Below, one piece after another: positions 1-12,089 of a stretch of 64,000 bases of DNA (within the stretch, counting starts at the first letter, position 1; each line of letters starts with the position of its first letter). The stretch comes from Agelaius tricolor. Its lineage: Eukaryota; Chordata; Aves; Passeriformes; Icteridae. The notes beneath the pieces were generated by a model. It did not search any database, was not told where the DNA came from, and saw only the letters and a program-made list of their open reading frames with translations. Where the stretch lies: positions 15,358,501 to 15,422,500 of the forward strand of contig JALJCS010000015.1 in the NCBI GenBank assembly GCA_023055355.1, written 5' to 3'. Both the position numbers and the translations under genes were made by a program.

Positions 1-801
1 CAGTGGGAAGCAGCAGAGATTGTACCCACAGAGGCTGGGACAACAGAGGGCCCTGCACCTGCTGACTGCTGCCCGTGTCCCTTTGGTGACACAAGCTGTG
101 TCTGGTCTGGTGGATGCTCATGTCCCTCATGCCGGAGGTGGCAGAGAAATAGAGGGCAGTGGCAATGAAGTGACAGGAGCTGGCATCTGGGCCCTCATGG
201 CCATAGTTGGGGCGGGGCTCTGCAGGGCCACATACAGCCCACGAGCAGAGCACTCTGATCAAGCCCATCCCTATGTCAAACCACAGGTCCCTGGGGGTGG
301 CAGGGTGTGTGTGGGGGCTGGCAGTGTGTGTGTCCCCACCTGGGCTCAGCAGGAGCACACATGGGCGTGGACATCACCCCTTGTGGCAGCAGTGCTTCCT
401 CCAGGGGCTCCATTCCCTGGTGCAAAACACAACAGGCTCGGGTGGCGTGGGGAGGTGGTGCTGCAGGAAGCTGGGGAAGTGGCAGGGAGCTGGGCTGGCC
501 CTAGCAGTGGGAAGTGACCCTCAGCAGCTCCTGGGGCCTTACTCGGGTCTCAGGGCCCAGAGCTTGTGGTCAGGATGAAACCAGAGGAGGAATCAGAGAA
601 CAGAGGAGATAAGAACTGGGCTGAGGCAAGAGAAGGGGAACAGAGGGGAAGCCTGTGAGCACAGAGGAAACTGCCTGGCCCAGTGGTGCAGGGGTGAGGT
701 CCCAGCAAGGCTTCAGCTGCCCTTGGCTGAGCAGTGACCCCGCACTGCAGGGAGAGACGGAGGCTCCCGGCCGATCCCACCAGGCTCCCAGCACGGTCAC
801 C
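1..801. other. Upstream flank of the ITIM receptor gene, no gene recognised
   Basis: Unique-looking sequence with no coding exon I could support. Open frames here lack splice context and recognisable protein content. The last part probably holds the promoter and 5' untranslated region of the receptor gene that starts at 802; no TATA box or CpG island stands out. Confidence 0.4.
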
Positions 802-3800
802 ATGAGGCTCTTGGGGAGCATGGAGCCCTGGCTGGCCAGCACCTTCCTGCCCCTGCTGCTCCTCACCTGGCTGCCACTTGGTGAGTCCCCCACTGCCCTT
901 GCCTCTGCTCTGAACTCTTCCCTCTTTGCTTATGCCTGCAGAAGGTGTGGAAAGTGCCTGCTGCTGCTTTTACCTCCCCTCTTGCATCATTAAGCCCCTC
1001 TTCTGCAGCAGCACCTCGCCATGTGCCTTGCAAAGGGGTTCCCCTTGCAGCTGTGCTTGCACAGGCTGTGCGCTCCAAGGGCTTTGAACCAGCTTTGCCT
1101 TCAGCAGCAGGGAGAGAAAACAGTTGGGGGGAAGGGAACAGAAATGCTTATCAGCCTGATTATTGCAGAGTGGGGTCAGATTCACAGGGCAGAGGTGGAT
1201 ATTCTTTAAGACCAAACCAGCCCTCCTATAGGTTTGGTTTTCTGCCAGCAGGACTTGCTCACCAGATTTCAGCCACAGTTGATGTGTTGGTAGGGTTTAG
1301 GTTTCATCTTGCAGTGTCTGCCCCAGGCAGGTTTGAGCAGCACTGCCATGGAGGTGAAGTGGTTTAATGTCACCTGAAATGATGGAGAACAGCAGAATGG
1401 AGGGGGTGTGGAGAAGAAAAATTATCTGGCCCAGCTCATCTTTGCCAATGTGAACAAAGCAAATGCAGGAACATACCCATGCAGGGTGGAGAACACAGAG
1501 AACACGTCCAAGAGCAGATGTTCTGAACTGAGCAAGGGTGGTAAGGGAGAGAAGTCCACCAACACCCCTTGGAATGGAAAGAAAGGACTGAAGAGAGGTG
1601 AGAGAGGGAGGACTCAGCTGAGAACGTGTGAAGTGACTTCAGCTCAGTGATTCTGAAATACTCCAGAGTGAGCATTATGGGTGGGATGAAGCCAGAGAGG
1701 CTGCAGGGAATCTTTACTGTATTTTCTTTGCTTCTCCAGGGCTGACCATCCTCCACTGCCAATCCCCCAGTCCCACCTCATGCTCCATGAAATGCTGGAG
1801 CCTGAGGCACTTCCTGCTTGGGTGCCTATGTCACTGGTGGAGGAGGTGCCTTCCCCCTGATCCTCACATTTTCAATCCTTGCTGAGGCACAGTTTGTGCA
1901 CTGCACAGCATCCAGTGGCACAAGTCAACATGCAACATTTCAGTGTTGAGTGCTTAGCATGGTTAGAATGTTTCGAATCATTAGCAGCCAGATTTGGAAA
2001 AGATCATCAGCTGCTGCAGAAAGGGATGGTCACTTGACTTTGTCTTTCATGAGTGACACGTGGGACATGACCCTGTAAGATCATCTATATTTCAGCTATC
2101 ACTTTTGGTTTTGTTTCCTCCAGGAACAGCCAGGCAGATGGTAAAGCCAGTCACCACTGTGCAGCTTGAGATTGGTTTGGAGAATCTCACAGTGCAGGTG
2201 AAGTGGTACAATCCTGAATGTCTGAAGGGGGAGAATCAAACCAACTCTGTGTTTCTGGGAGAAAATTGTATGAATTTCACCAGCTCAAACCTGTGTACAG
2301 CCCACACAGGAATCTGTGTGTCTGGGGTCTTCATCACAACACCAAACTCAACAGATGCTGGAAACCAAACCAACCCTGTGTTTCTGGGTGGAAACTGTAT
2401 GAATTTCACCAGCTCAAGCCTGTGTACAGTCAGCACAGGAATCTGTGTGTGCAGGGTCTTCATCAGACGACCAAACTCGACAGATGCTGGAAATAGCACG
2501 CAAGCAGCAGATCTCAGTAAGTGGCAGGGGGGCTGTTTCCATGGGGGAGATGAGTGGGCAGAGAAGGACGCTCCTTCCAGCACTCCTCTGATTCTTCCAT
2601 GTGTTGTTTCCTCTGAAAGCATCCTGAGAACTGGAGGAGCCAGCCCAGCACAGCAGCTTTTGGCAGACTCATCCCACCATGGGATGGGGGGACAGACCAT
2701 GGAGCTGCTGGGCCATTGGTTCCTGCCATATTCTCCAGCTGCAGCACATCAGGCAAATACTGACATGGCTGAAGCTGTGCTGGCAGGAGAGGGACAGCCA
2801 GGACTGTGGGCTCAAGGCTCCTGCTCCGAAGCAGAGCAGGGTGCAGGGTATTCTCTGCCTCTGGACAGTCTCTCACTCGTGTTTCTGCCTTTCAGGCTGT
2901 GGCTGTGCAGCACCTCAGACTGATGTCACAGGCAAGATCTGGACAGGTGTGTCCCCACAGTCCCCTGGCTGCAAGGGTGGAGGGCGGGAGGGGTCCTCAG
3001 GGGAAAAGAGGGAGGAGCTGTAAGGGATAAAACAGCCAGATGTTTTCCCATGAGTGGGTGGGACCCAGTGCCAAACTGGGGTAGGCACCAGTGGATCAGA
3101 GGCTGTGATGCTGGGAAGGGGCTCTGATGCTCCAACTACCCCTGAATAAGTTTGGAGACCACTCCCCACTGGGTTTTATCAGCACCCTGAAGCTGTAGAG
3201 GGTTCAGGGTCTGGAAGGCCAAGTCTGGGAAGAAACTGGCTGTGCCATGAAGGAGGCAATGGCAGCAGTGTCCCTGCAGGGGGGATGATGGTGGCTCAGG
3301 AGTGCCTCTGTGATGTTGTGTGTGCAGGACTCAACCTCCTCCTGTGCATCCTCCTTGGATTAGCGGTGGGGACGCTCCTTTACATGCCCATAATTGGCTT
3401 CCTGCTGTGGCAGTGCAGAAGGAACAGAACAGGTTGGTGTTTCTTCCTCAACTGCTGGTCTGGACGAAGTCAGGCTTGGGAGATCTTTGTCCATCCTTGA
3501 CATCCTACTGCTCTTGCTCACTGTGTTCCCTTCACAAGTCCTCCTGAACCAGCTGTCCCAGTGTGGTGAGAGGGTTCACCTCCCTCCTTTCCTTCTGGCC
3601 AGTTGTTGGTGGGAGTCTGGCTATGGCACAGCCTGTTGTGTTATTGAAACAGGTTTTGCATATCCAGAAGTGTCCATCTCAGAGCTCTTCTCCAGCCCCT
3701 CCAAGGGCTTTTAAGCCCTTGCCAACCCCTGCAGCCCTTTGACCATCTTCAGAACCACAGAGCTGCAGTGCCTCATCCTCTCCCACAACAAAAGCAGGAC

Positions 3801-4428
3801 CAATGCAGATGTTTGCTTCATTCTTTCATTATCTTCTTAATTTAAAATAATGATCATTGTCACTATTTTAACTACTATTTAAACTAGGTTTCCTTTTTCA
3901 GGAGAGCTCATGAATGAGGAAGTGACAGAGGAGAATCAAGTCAGTACGGTAAGCTGGGGGAGCTTTCCACGTATTGCCTCCTCCTCCCTGTCAAAAAAAG
4001 CATTCTTGAATACCCACTTAAAGGATTTCATAGTAAAATCAGCTTTGCTTTCTGAAAACATGGTCCTAAACACTTATTAATTCCTATTAAATAAGGGCTT
4101 ATGAGTGTTTGAGTAGGTGGAACTTCTGAGCAATCTGGGTAATGCTTGGGCAGCAAAAGAATTGTGCCAGTGGAAATATGTAAGCAGGGGAGACACAGAA
4201 AGAAAAGCCAAGGCTCTACTCATTGCTGTCTCCCTGCAGGCAGCCCCGGTGACAGGAACTGAGGATCTGACCTATGCCAACCTGAAATTTGAAAAGAAGG
4301 GGACAGGATCTGCCTCCTCCAATGTCATTTACACTGAGATCAAGCCATTGCAACAGAAGCAGAGTGGTGGGGATGGCAGTGCTGCCAACACAGAGGTGGA
4401 TGTCTCCCCCAAGGAAGAGGGCAAGTGA
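802..4428 (+). CDS. Type I membrane receptor with two ITIM-like motifs (unassigned immunoreceptor)
   Basis: Six coding exons: 802-880, 2124-2516, 2896-2946, 3328-3432, 3902-3948 and 4240-4428. They sum to 864 nt (287 aa plus TGA), with phases 1-1-1-1-0 that all agree. Exon 1 encodes a hydrophobic signal peptide (LASTFLPLLLLTWLPLG). Exon 2 is a 131-codon ectodomain exon with phase-1 borders, as in Ig-domain exons. It has many N-glycosylation sequons (NLT, NQT, NFT, NST) and eight cysteines, and contains two 43-residue tandem modules. Exon 3 is a short stalk. Exon 4 is a transmembrane helix followed by WQCRRNR. The last exon carries LTYANL and VIYTEI, both fitting the ITIM pattern, 20 residues apart, as in inhibitory receptors that recruit SHP phosphatases. 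The fold of exon 2 is not a clear V-set, so calling it an Ig receptor is inference. CD33-related Siglec, CD300 and SIRP tails look similar. Confidence 0.7.
1331..1541 (+). pseudogene. Decayed Ig V-like exon in intron 1 of the ITIM receptor
   Basis: A stretch reading VKWFN, then an in-frame TGA at 1375-1377, then LIFANVNKANAGTYPCRV, resembles the C strand and the F strand (DxGxYxC-type) of an Ig V domain. It ends at a phase-1 donor (GTAAGG at 1542). VKWFN echoes VKWYN in the next exon (2124-2516), so the two may be related. The N-terminal half with the first cysteine is missing. Exon 1 splices in phase straight to 2124, so skipping this exon leaves an intact reading frame. No acceptor after the stop keeps the reading frame. 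A sequencing error at the stop cannot be excluded. Confidence 0.5.
2234..2491 (+). repeat. Two tandem 129-bp coding modules inside the receptor ectodomain exon
   Basis: Copy 1 is 2234-2362 and copy 2 is 2363-2491. The period is exactly 129 bp (43 codons), so the reading frame is kept. Both copies begin NQTN and end PNSTDAG, and share VFLG, NCMNFTSS, LCT and TGIC. Copy 2 has an extra cysteine (ICVCRVF against ICVSGVF). Confidence 0.95.
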
Positions 4429-7089
4429 GGGAGGTGAGCAGCTTATTGTCCACCTGTTGGGGTCATCCTCCTCAAAAACTAGGTGTTAGCTCATACAGCA
4501 GTGCAGTCTTGGGGACCAAAGACACCTGTTCCCCCTGAGTGGCTGCAGAACCCTGCTTTATGTTCCCCTGGAAGAAGCCATGTCTCATGGTGAGGACAGG
4601 GCTCTTGAGCCCGTTTTCCCCTTGCCTTCTGCAGCTCCAAGCACTGCCAAGCCTCAGCAATTATTTTCACTGTCTCCAATTGCTGACAGGCTCCTCTTGC
4701 TGCTTGTTCCATGTTCAGGAATGTCACTGTACACTGTGTGGCCAGCATGGTGTTCAGGAAGAGCTTGGTCCTGGACGTGCTGGGTGGCACATGCTGGCCA
4801 TCCAGAGAAGTCCTGGAGCAATATTCTGGATTTTCTCTGGAGCAGGCACCTGCTGTGACGTGGGCTGACCTTTGTTTCATTCACTCACTTGAAACACAAG
4901 GGGCAAGGATGGAAAAGCATCGCTTGCTTCACAGAGGTGCTGCTGCAGTGATGCACATGGATCTGCTTTGTACTGGGAGTAGCTAGGTGTTTTTGCTGGC
5001 TTGGTGGTGAATAGCCTTCTTGTGGGTAGAGCACTCTCTTTTGTGCCCTCTTTTATTGATAATGTTGTGTTTATTGTGAGTTTTTCAGTAAAATTGTGAT
5101 TCCTACATGTGGTCTTGCCTGGTGTTTCCCCTGCTGTTGGAAGAGAAGCAGCTTGAGTGGAGTTAACTTTCCCACTGAGTTTGAAACGAGCACATAGCTC
5201 TAGTGTTACAGCCACAACAATGCTGAGGTTTAGAGATGACCCCAGAAAGATAATCCAGATCTTCTGGGTTATTCTCAGATCATATGATCCAGCTTGGGCA
5301 GATGTCCAACCATTAACCCACCTCATCAGCTTCTCTGCCAGGCATGGCATCATCAGCACCTGCATGACCAGGTTCTATTCAGTGCCCCATCAACATCCCT
5401 GCCACCAGTGACCTAAACACCTGCACAAGCTTGGCAATGATGGGGTAACTGTTGCACTCAAACATCTTTTTTCTGACCTAAAAGGATCCCATGATTCTCT
5501 ACAGCCAGGCTGGGTGGCCCTTGGGCTGGACCAGCATAGCCCTTCTCTTGTGTCTCTAGCATGAAATTACTTATATTGTTATTTTAAGGAGAAAAGGGTG
5601 TTAAAAAACCTTCAACTAAGAGGGACAGACTGCTCATGAATTCAAGAAAAGCTGAGCCAGACACCTGAGACTTGTACTAACAACCTTGGTAGCCACTTAT
5701 TTGCTGAGGGAAGAAAGGGAAGTTTCAGAGGAGGCAAATATAGCTGCAGAGTTCTTCAGAATCCCACTGGTCAAAACACAAGGCCATGAGGAAAACCACA
5801 AAGGACATGAGCAGAATGACATGCCTGCTAAATTGCAAAGAGGCAAAATTGGAAAGCTGAGGTGCAAATCAAATTAAGACTAACAAGGGCTGCCAGAGGC
5901 TCTGCATTTGCTTAACTGCCTTAAAAAGAAGTGGAGAGAAAAACATGGCTCATGGCTTCACCAGGAAAGAGTTATTGATCAATGAAATGGAGGAAGCTGG
6001 GACATTGACAGTTCTGCATTTGCATCCTCCTTTATGCCCAAGGTTAGTGGGGAAGCAGATCTGGGATAGCATTTTTAACAGGGAACCAGGCAAGGAGCCA
6101 TGAAATAGCCTGAAATAGCAGTGACAAGAGGCAGGGAAAGGCAGCCAGGGCTGCTGGAGGAACTTGCTGAGGCAACCTCTCCAGTGCAGGCAGGAAGGGT
6201 GGGGGCAATCTTTGCCCATTGGTTATTTTTAAAAAGGTGAAGCAGCTGCTATGGCCAGAGCTGAGCCTCCAAATTTCACTTCTCAGAAAGGTGCTATCAG
6301 AAGCACTTGAGGAACTGTGTGAAGGTAAAACAATAATAAACACAATGCTCTCCTTATGGAGAGCTCCTCCACATGGAGAGGGCTCCTTGTCCCTGTGTGC
6401 ACCCAAGGCAGGTGGGTGGAACATCCACAATAGGTTTTCATACCAGGAGCACAGAATGTGTCCTTGCTGGCCCCAAAGCTCTGCTGGCCATAAAAAGGAA
6501 GACTGATTCATGCAGAGAAATAAAAGTGCTGCTTCTCCCAGTTTGGGCAAGAGGAAAGTGGAGCTCAGGGTAAGGGCTCCCTTTATCAGAGACTTCATAA
6601 AGAGATCTGATCCTCTACTACCAGTGAGGCTGAAAATGGCAATATAACCCCCAAAGGCTGTAAGTGTGCAGAGCTTTTACCCATTTCTTTCTAGGATAAT
6701 CACTAGCTACAAGTTAGTTGGACAGGTGGTTTATCACACAAACCCTGTCCCCTTGGGAGCTGTTCTCACTGATGCCAGAAGCAGTGACTGGGGAGGAGTG
6801 AAAGAGGAGTCTGGTAAAGCTGTGCTCTGGAAGGAAGGAGTTTCAATCCTACCAGTGACAGCCTGGGGCAGTGCAAGTGTGATTCCCAGAGCAGTCAGAA
6901 AGGTGTTTTCTTAAGTTTCCCTAACATCTGTGGTTTCCAGTGCATATCACATATTCAAGTCAAGTTTTCAGAGGAACAATTTATGGAGAATGCAAACTAA
7001 TACTTGAACAGTTTAAGAAATCACTGAGAGGCTGAGTAGAAGGAGACACACTTAGAATACCACTAATACCAGCCTTAAAACAAAGGCTT
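4429..7089. other. Gap between receptor gene and CIAPIN1 3' end
   Basis: No coding exon recognised. The left part should hold the receptor 3' UTR; I see no unambiguous AATAAA close to its stop. The rest is A/T-richer, unique-looking sequence with no CR1 or LTR copy I could identify. Confidence 0.4.
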
Positions 7090-7103
7090 TACTATTGGTC
7101 ACT

Positions 7104-7109
7104 TTTATT
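7104..7109 (-). terminator. CIAPIN1: Probable CIAPIN1 poly(A) signal
   Basis: TTTATT on the plus strand reads AATAAA on the minus strand, about 1.07 kb beyond the CIAPIN1 stop codon. This would give a 3' UTR of roughly 1.1 kb. Confidence 0.55.
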
Positions 7110-8183
7110 TCAAGAACAGAACAGCCTTTCATCCCAGCCCTCTCCATGAGTTTAGTAACTCAGGTAGCACACAAGAGGAAGTCACATCCTGTAGAGCAAG
7201 AGCTCCAAAGAAAGCAGTCCCCACTGAGACACTGAATGTGGGCTTTCCTCCTCCCCCTCCCTAGGTGAAAAGCAAGCCCAGCACCAAATGTGAACAGCAC
7301 CCTGATCCCACACCTGCAGGATGCTTCACTAGGAGTAACTACACAAATAAATAGTATCTCATGGAGAGGGAGCAGAGGGCCACCACAGATCATCTGGAAA
7401 ATTAAGTTATTGCTATGTTCTTATGTATTTGACACTGCAGGTAACTCACTTGGGTAACCACCAAGAGAGGTGACAGTCTCAGTTTGCCCTTGTGTTATCA
7501 GATTGTGTTGGACTGAAAGCTGTGGGGAGACAAGACAGATCTTGTTTCATCAGCTCCCTGCCTTAAAGGCACGAGTTCTTGGTGGGACTGAATCTTTGTC
7601 ATTTTACTGAAAACAGCAGGGGGAAGGGGCTCCCAATACACCTGGAAATTCATCATTCCTGCCAGCCTTTCCCATGCACACTGCAGTGAGTACACACTGC
7701 AAAGGGTACTCCCTGCTCCTGACCTGCCACAGCTGCTGAACCATCTCCACACAAGAGGCTGCAGGTTGAAATTTCAAAGAGAGCAGGAGCCCATCACCCC
7801 GGGGGCTGAGCCAGAGCTGCTGATTCACCAGGGACAATCAGGACTAATTAGAGCTGTAGGACATGGGAAATGCCACAGGCACACAAGGACACTCTGACAC
7901 GTGACTGTACTTCCCTCTGCTGGTGGGACACGCTGTGACGGTCAGCGTCCAGGATCAAGCCAGGTCAGCCAAAACAAGGTGTCACATGAAGCCTAATACG
8001 TGACTTGTCACCAGAGGATCAGGTAGGCCAAGGCTGATGACAAGTGGTGAGCTCACAGCAGTGTCAGTGCCCCTCCCCATATGGAGTACTGGCTGGAGAG
8101 CAAGAGTTTGAGAGGATGAGGACTGCAGGAAGAACCTCAGAGTGATGGAAAAGCAGCAGAGTCCTTGGCAGGACATGTCTTTG

Positions 8184-11100
8184 TTAGGCATCGTGCAGCT
8201 GGTTCTCTGGCAGGAGAATCTTCTCCCCAGGCTTGAAGGCAGGCATCCCCAGGTAAGGGCAGCTGGCACAACGGAATGCATCCCCCAGGTAGCACTGGCA
8301 AGGGAAAGAAAAGCACTGTCTGTAATCAGGTGCCACTTTCAGGTCTCTTCCCCTGTGATATGGTTTCTCCAGGTCAAGAGGTGTCATGCTCCTCAGCATC
8401 TATGAGCACAGAAACTGCTTCCCTTCTACCCCCTTCTCAACACACCTGGTTAGTGTGGATGGCAGAGCTGTGCAGGCTCACACAGAAATGAGTCTCCACC
8501 CCACTTGGTGTGCCCAGGCTGGGGCAGCCCCCTGAGCTCCCACAGGGCAATCCTCCCTGGACAGGTCCCTGGTTAGGCCATGAGCAGAGAGGGAAAGGGT
8601 CACTGCTCACTCTGACTGCCCCAAGGAGTCAGAACAGCATGTGCTGGTACAGAGCACATGGGCACAGGGCAAAGGCTGAAGCTCTGCAGAAGCTGCACAG
8701 GCAGTGTGTGGAAGCAGTGATCCAGCTCAGGCTGCAGTGACTAGGGAACACAATTCTTACACAGAGAACCATAGTATAAAGACAAAAATTACTAATTACA
8801 TTTCCACAGGCAGATTTAGGCTGGGAGCCCTTCTTCTCCTTTTCCAGTTCTTCAGCCAGGCCACATGTGCTGTAGAAAAACAAAGAAGTCACCTGCATCT
8901 TTCTGCTTAAAGGTCATGAGTCATCAACACTTGTGCCAGCCCTGCTCACATGCACCAGCCCTCACTCTGTCACACGACACAGCTGACTCTGGGACTCACG
9001 CTCCTCACTTTGCTCTTCAACACCACAGTTTGTATAACAAGTGTTGAAACACTCCTCAAGTTTAAACTGAGTGGGAAATGACACTACAGCACATGCTACA
9101 TGTGCTGTTTCTCCTTGCAATGTGAGAAACCAGGGTTTTAGGCAAGCTGCACAAGCTATGCAGCCACCTCCAAGATGGCTGTTGATAATATACACCATTG
9201 TGATAATTTGTAGCTGTCACAGGTCAATTCTCACTGTATTTGGATTTACATTCCAGTAATTAAGATAAAAAAGGACATGAACTAAGAGAGTTAGACTTTG
9301 AAGAACAGCAAATTGCCTACAAACTTTTTAAATCCCTCCAACTCTTAGGAGTTTAATGCTGCAGTTGAAAGGTTGACTGATACATGAATTCCAGCACTGA
9401 CCAGTTCTTGCAGGCTTTCTTTTTGCCCTTTTCATTGCAGGATGGAGCTCTGAGGGATGATGGATCTGGCTTTTTCAAATCCTCTGAATCCAGCAGCTCG
9501 TCAGAGTCCAAAAGATCCTGAAAACACACCATGGGAGACAAAATGCAGGAAATGGACTTTTCAGTAGGGAATGACACTGGTGAGTTACATTCAAAGAAAT
9601 GGTATTATCTGTACACTGGCATTAAAGTGCTGCAGCTCTGCTCTCTTATCCCTGTCTCCTCTCTGCCCCCACCACATCACTGAGCTCTCCAGACCCCATG
9701 AAAGAGATGAGCTGTTTTGCCCTAGGGAGGTTTTTCTACCTCTGAAGTTGTAAAGCTTCCTAAGAGGTATGACTGAAAGTATGTAGAATAGGAAAGAATG
9801 GAGAGAGAGAAGGAACAGCAAAGCCTCACAAAGAAAACAAAACCACTTACCATCTCTTCATCATTCATATCATTGGCAGACAGTGTCCACAGCTTGGCAG
9901 CAGCTGGGTCCACATGGGGTTTTGCTGGAGCCAAAACAAAGGAAGAAATAGTAGTTATTCCAGCCTTTGCCCCATCTACTCCAAAAAATAAAGAGTTCAA
10001 GCAACTTTGGAAAGCCCCATTTCATAGCTTTTTACTGTAGCACTCCCTGCTTGGGAACTGTCTTCCTGTTGCAAGTGATGCCTGTCACTGAAAGCCAGCA
10101 AATCCAGATATTCAGCATGCACCACTCCTCACCTGAAGGACCAGGCTTCTTGGCAAAGGACAGTTTGAGCTGACTTGAGGATCCCACTTCGAAATTGGGC
10201 TTCCTGCCTTCTATCTGAATAATGAGAAGGTCATTGCCTTGGTAACCCAGATGTTCTCCAACAGACTGGGCCTCCTCTGGGGTCAGTGCTTCCTTTTGTA
10301 GCTGCCAAGAAAGATTTTAGGTTAACCTTATGCAGAACCCTTTATTTTAACACCAAGCCCAGCACCCCAGTGAACAGACAGTCAGTATTTTCAATCCTAA
10401 AGAAAACCACTATGCTGACTATCCAAAGTTTGTGCCAGGCAGTGGCCATGCACATTTACAAGCAAACCAGGGTAGCTAAAACCCTCATCACCCAACAAAT
10501 CCCCAGGTAACTGCCCAAGGGCATTTCTGGAAATGGTAAACACATCCCTACCTCCTTCACTTCCACCAACCCAGAGAGAGTCAGAGTTGTGAGGAGCTTG
10601 GATGCTGTCTTGATTTTGGTATTGTTTCCTGCAAGACACAAAAGCAGAGAGTAGAAGGCAAGAACAAGAATACACCTCACTGAGAAACCTGAAAGAGCAA
10701 GAACTTTAGAGGGAAGTACTCGAGCCAAACTTCTGCACCAAAATTGGGCCTTTTCTAGGCAACAGAACAAACCAGAAAAAACAGCAGCAGCTTGTTCATT
10801 AGAATAACAGTGTGGGGTCACAAAGCCATTCTAGCTCCAAATATGTTCTATATATGCCAAAACATTTCTCAATCCAATCAATACCCATCAAAAAAAGATT
10901 TTAACAAATCCCCAAACCCCAAACAAACTCCCTCCCCAACATTTTTACCTGTTAAACTACTCATGAAGTTTTCAAAACATGGACTCCTAAATGAACACAC
11001 TACATTAACAAATCATCTTGTGTTTGCCTTCTCATGGCTCCTCCAGCTGTCCCATGGCAGGTGCTCTGGCTTTTCTCCTAAAACTCAGTCCAAAGACTTT

Positions 11101-12089
11101 TAACCTTTCCTGGATAACTATTTCTCAATGGACTTATGAGGCAATCTCTTCAGCATCTGTCACCTGTTTTTAAAACCACTTCAGAAGCTCCTCAGAAACA
11201 CAACATCTGCAACTACTTAACACTGCACCCTGAGGAGAAAATAGCGGTCACTGAAGCTTTTCAGTGTAGTTTAGGAACAAGCCCATCCTGCTTTTTTGAT
11301 AGGAGACTGACTGCAAACATCTCTGATGGATACCAGCATAGGCACAGGATAAAAGCCTTGTGACTTGAGTTAGGGTGTCAGGAGAATGAAAATCTCTCCA
11401 TGTTGATCGGGGTTCCTGTCCTTTCTATTTCAGCCTAATCCTCACGAGAAATGCTATGTTGCCATGGAAGCAAGATTCTCTCACCTGACTCTGTAACCAC
11501 GGGTTCTTTCAGCAGGACACGGCCCCCTGGCTTAAGTATCCGAGCTACTTCTGCCAGGAGCTCCACACTGTGCTGTGCTGCACTGCCTGGTACCATGCCA
11601 GAGAGGATTACATCGAAACTGGACTTCCTGTGAGCCGCTGGGAAGAAAGTGCAAGATGGCACCATTGAACATGTACACACAGCTTAAAACACCAGTTCCA
11701 CCTCCCTCATCCCTCATGCTTGAGTACAACAGCAGGAACTGATCAAAGACACCAATCTTAGAAGCACAGCCAAGGTGTATCACTTCCCCTGCTGTACTGC
11801 CCAGGTAAGAGGCAGCAGCAGGTGCTAACAATGGTCTAAGTGCTGACTCCCAAAGTAGGAAGGTTTTGGTTCACACAGCAGCAGAACCCTCTCCCTTTTA
11901 AGGAAACAGTGAAAAATTAAGCTCATTCTTACACAGAGGCAGCTGGTTAACATTTTCCACAGAGATATGATTATCAGCTCCCACCAGTGCCTGGACTTTA
12001 TCCACCAAATCCTTCAGGGCTTCGACGGGCGAGGAGCTGTCCCAGATGATGGCCACGCGCTGGCCCGGAGCCAATCCGTACTCGCCCAT
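8184..12089 (-). CDS. CIAPIN1: Anamorsin, cytosolic Fe-S cluster assembly factor (CIAPIN1)
   Basis: Eight coding exons on the minus strand: 12089-11933, 11637-11485, 10628-10552, 10301-10133, 9924-9851, 9517-9402, 8869-8800 and 8294-8184. They sum to 927 nt, 308 aa, with all phases matching. The N-terminal part is the methyltransferase-like domain (residues 1 to about 170, with [15 protein letters not shown] and [13 protein letters not shown]). A linker with [15 protein letters not shown] follows, then the Fe-S domain. The first cysteine cluster is CX9CX2CXC (ending CKNCTC); the second is the twin CX2C motif CGNC-X7-CASC. The family accepts electrons from NDOR1 and feeds the cytosolic Fe-S machinery. 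The C-terminus FKPGEKILL...HDA matches vertebrate orthologues. The linker between the cysteine clusters is about four residues shorter than in human, which accounts for 308 against 312 aa. Confidence 0.97.

Noticed and set aside
1200..1330. Possible N-terminal half of the decayed Ig exon in another frame
   Set aside because: A frame-shifted stretch is open, but it has no recognisable strand-B cysteine or V-set pattern.
1375..1377. TGA in the Ig-like exon as a selenocysteine codon
   Set aside because: No selenoprotein family resemblance; the exon is truncated and its 5' border does not splice well, so decay is the simpler reading.
2930..2934. GC-type donor (GGCAAG) inside receptor exon 3
   Set aside because: A normal GT donor at 2947 keeps phase with the transmembrane exon, so the GC site is not needed.
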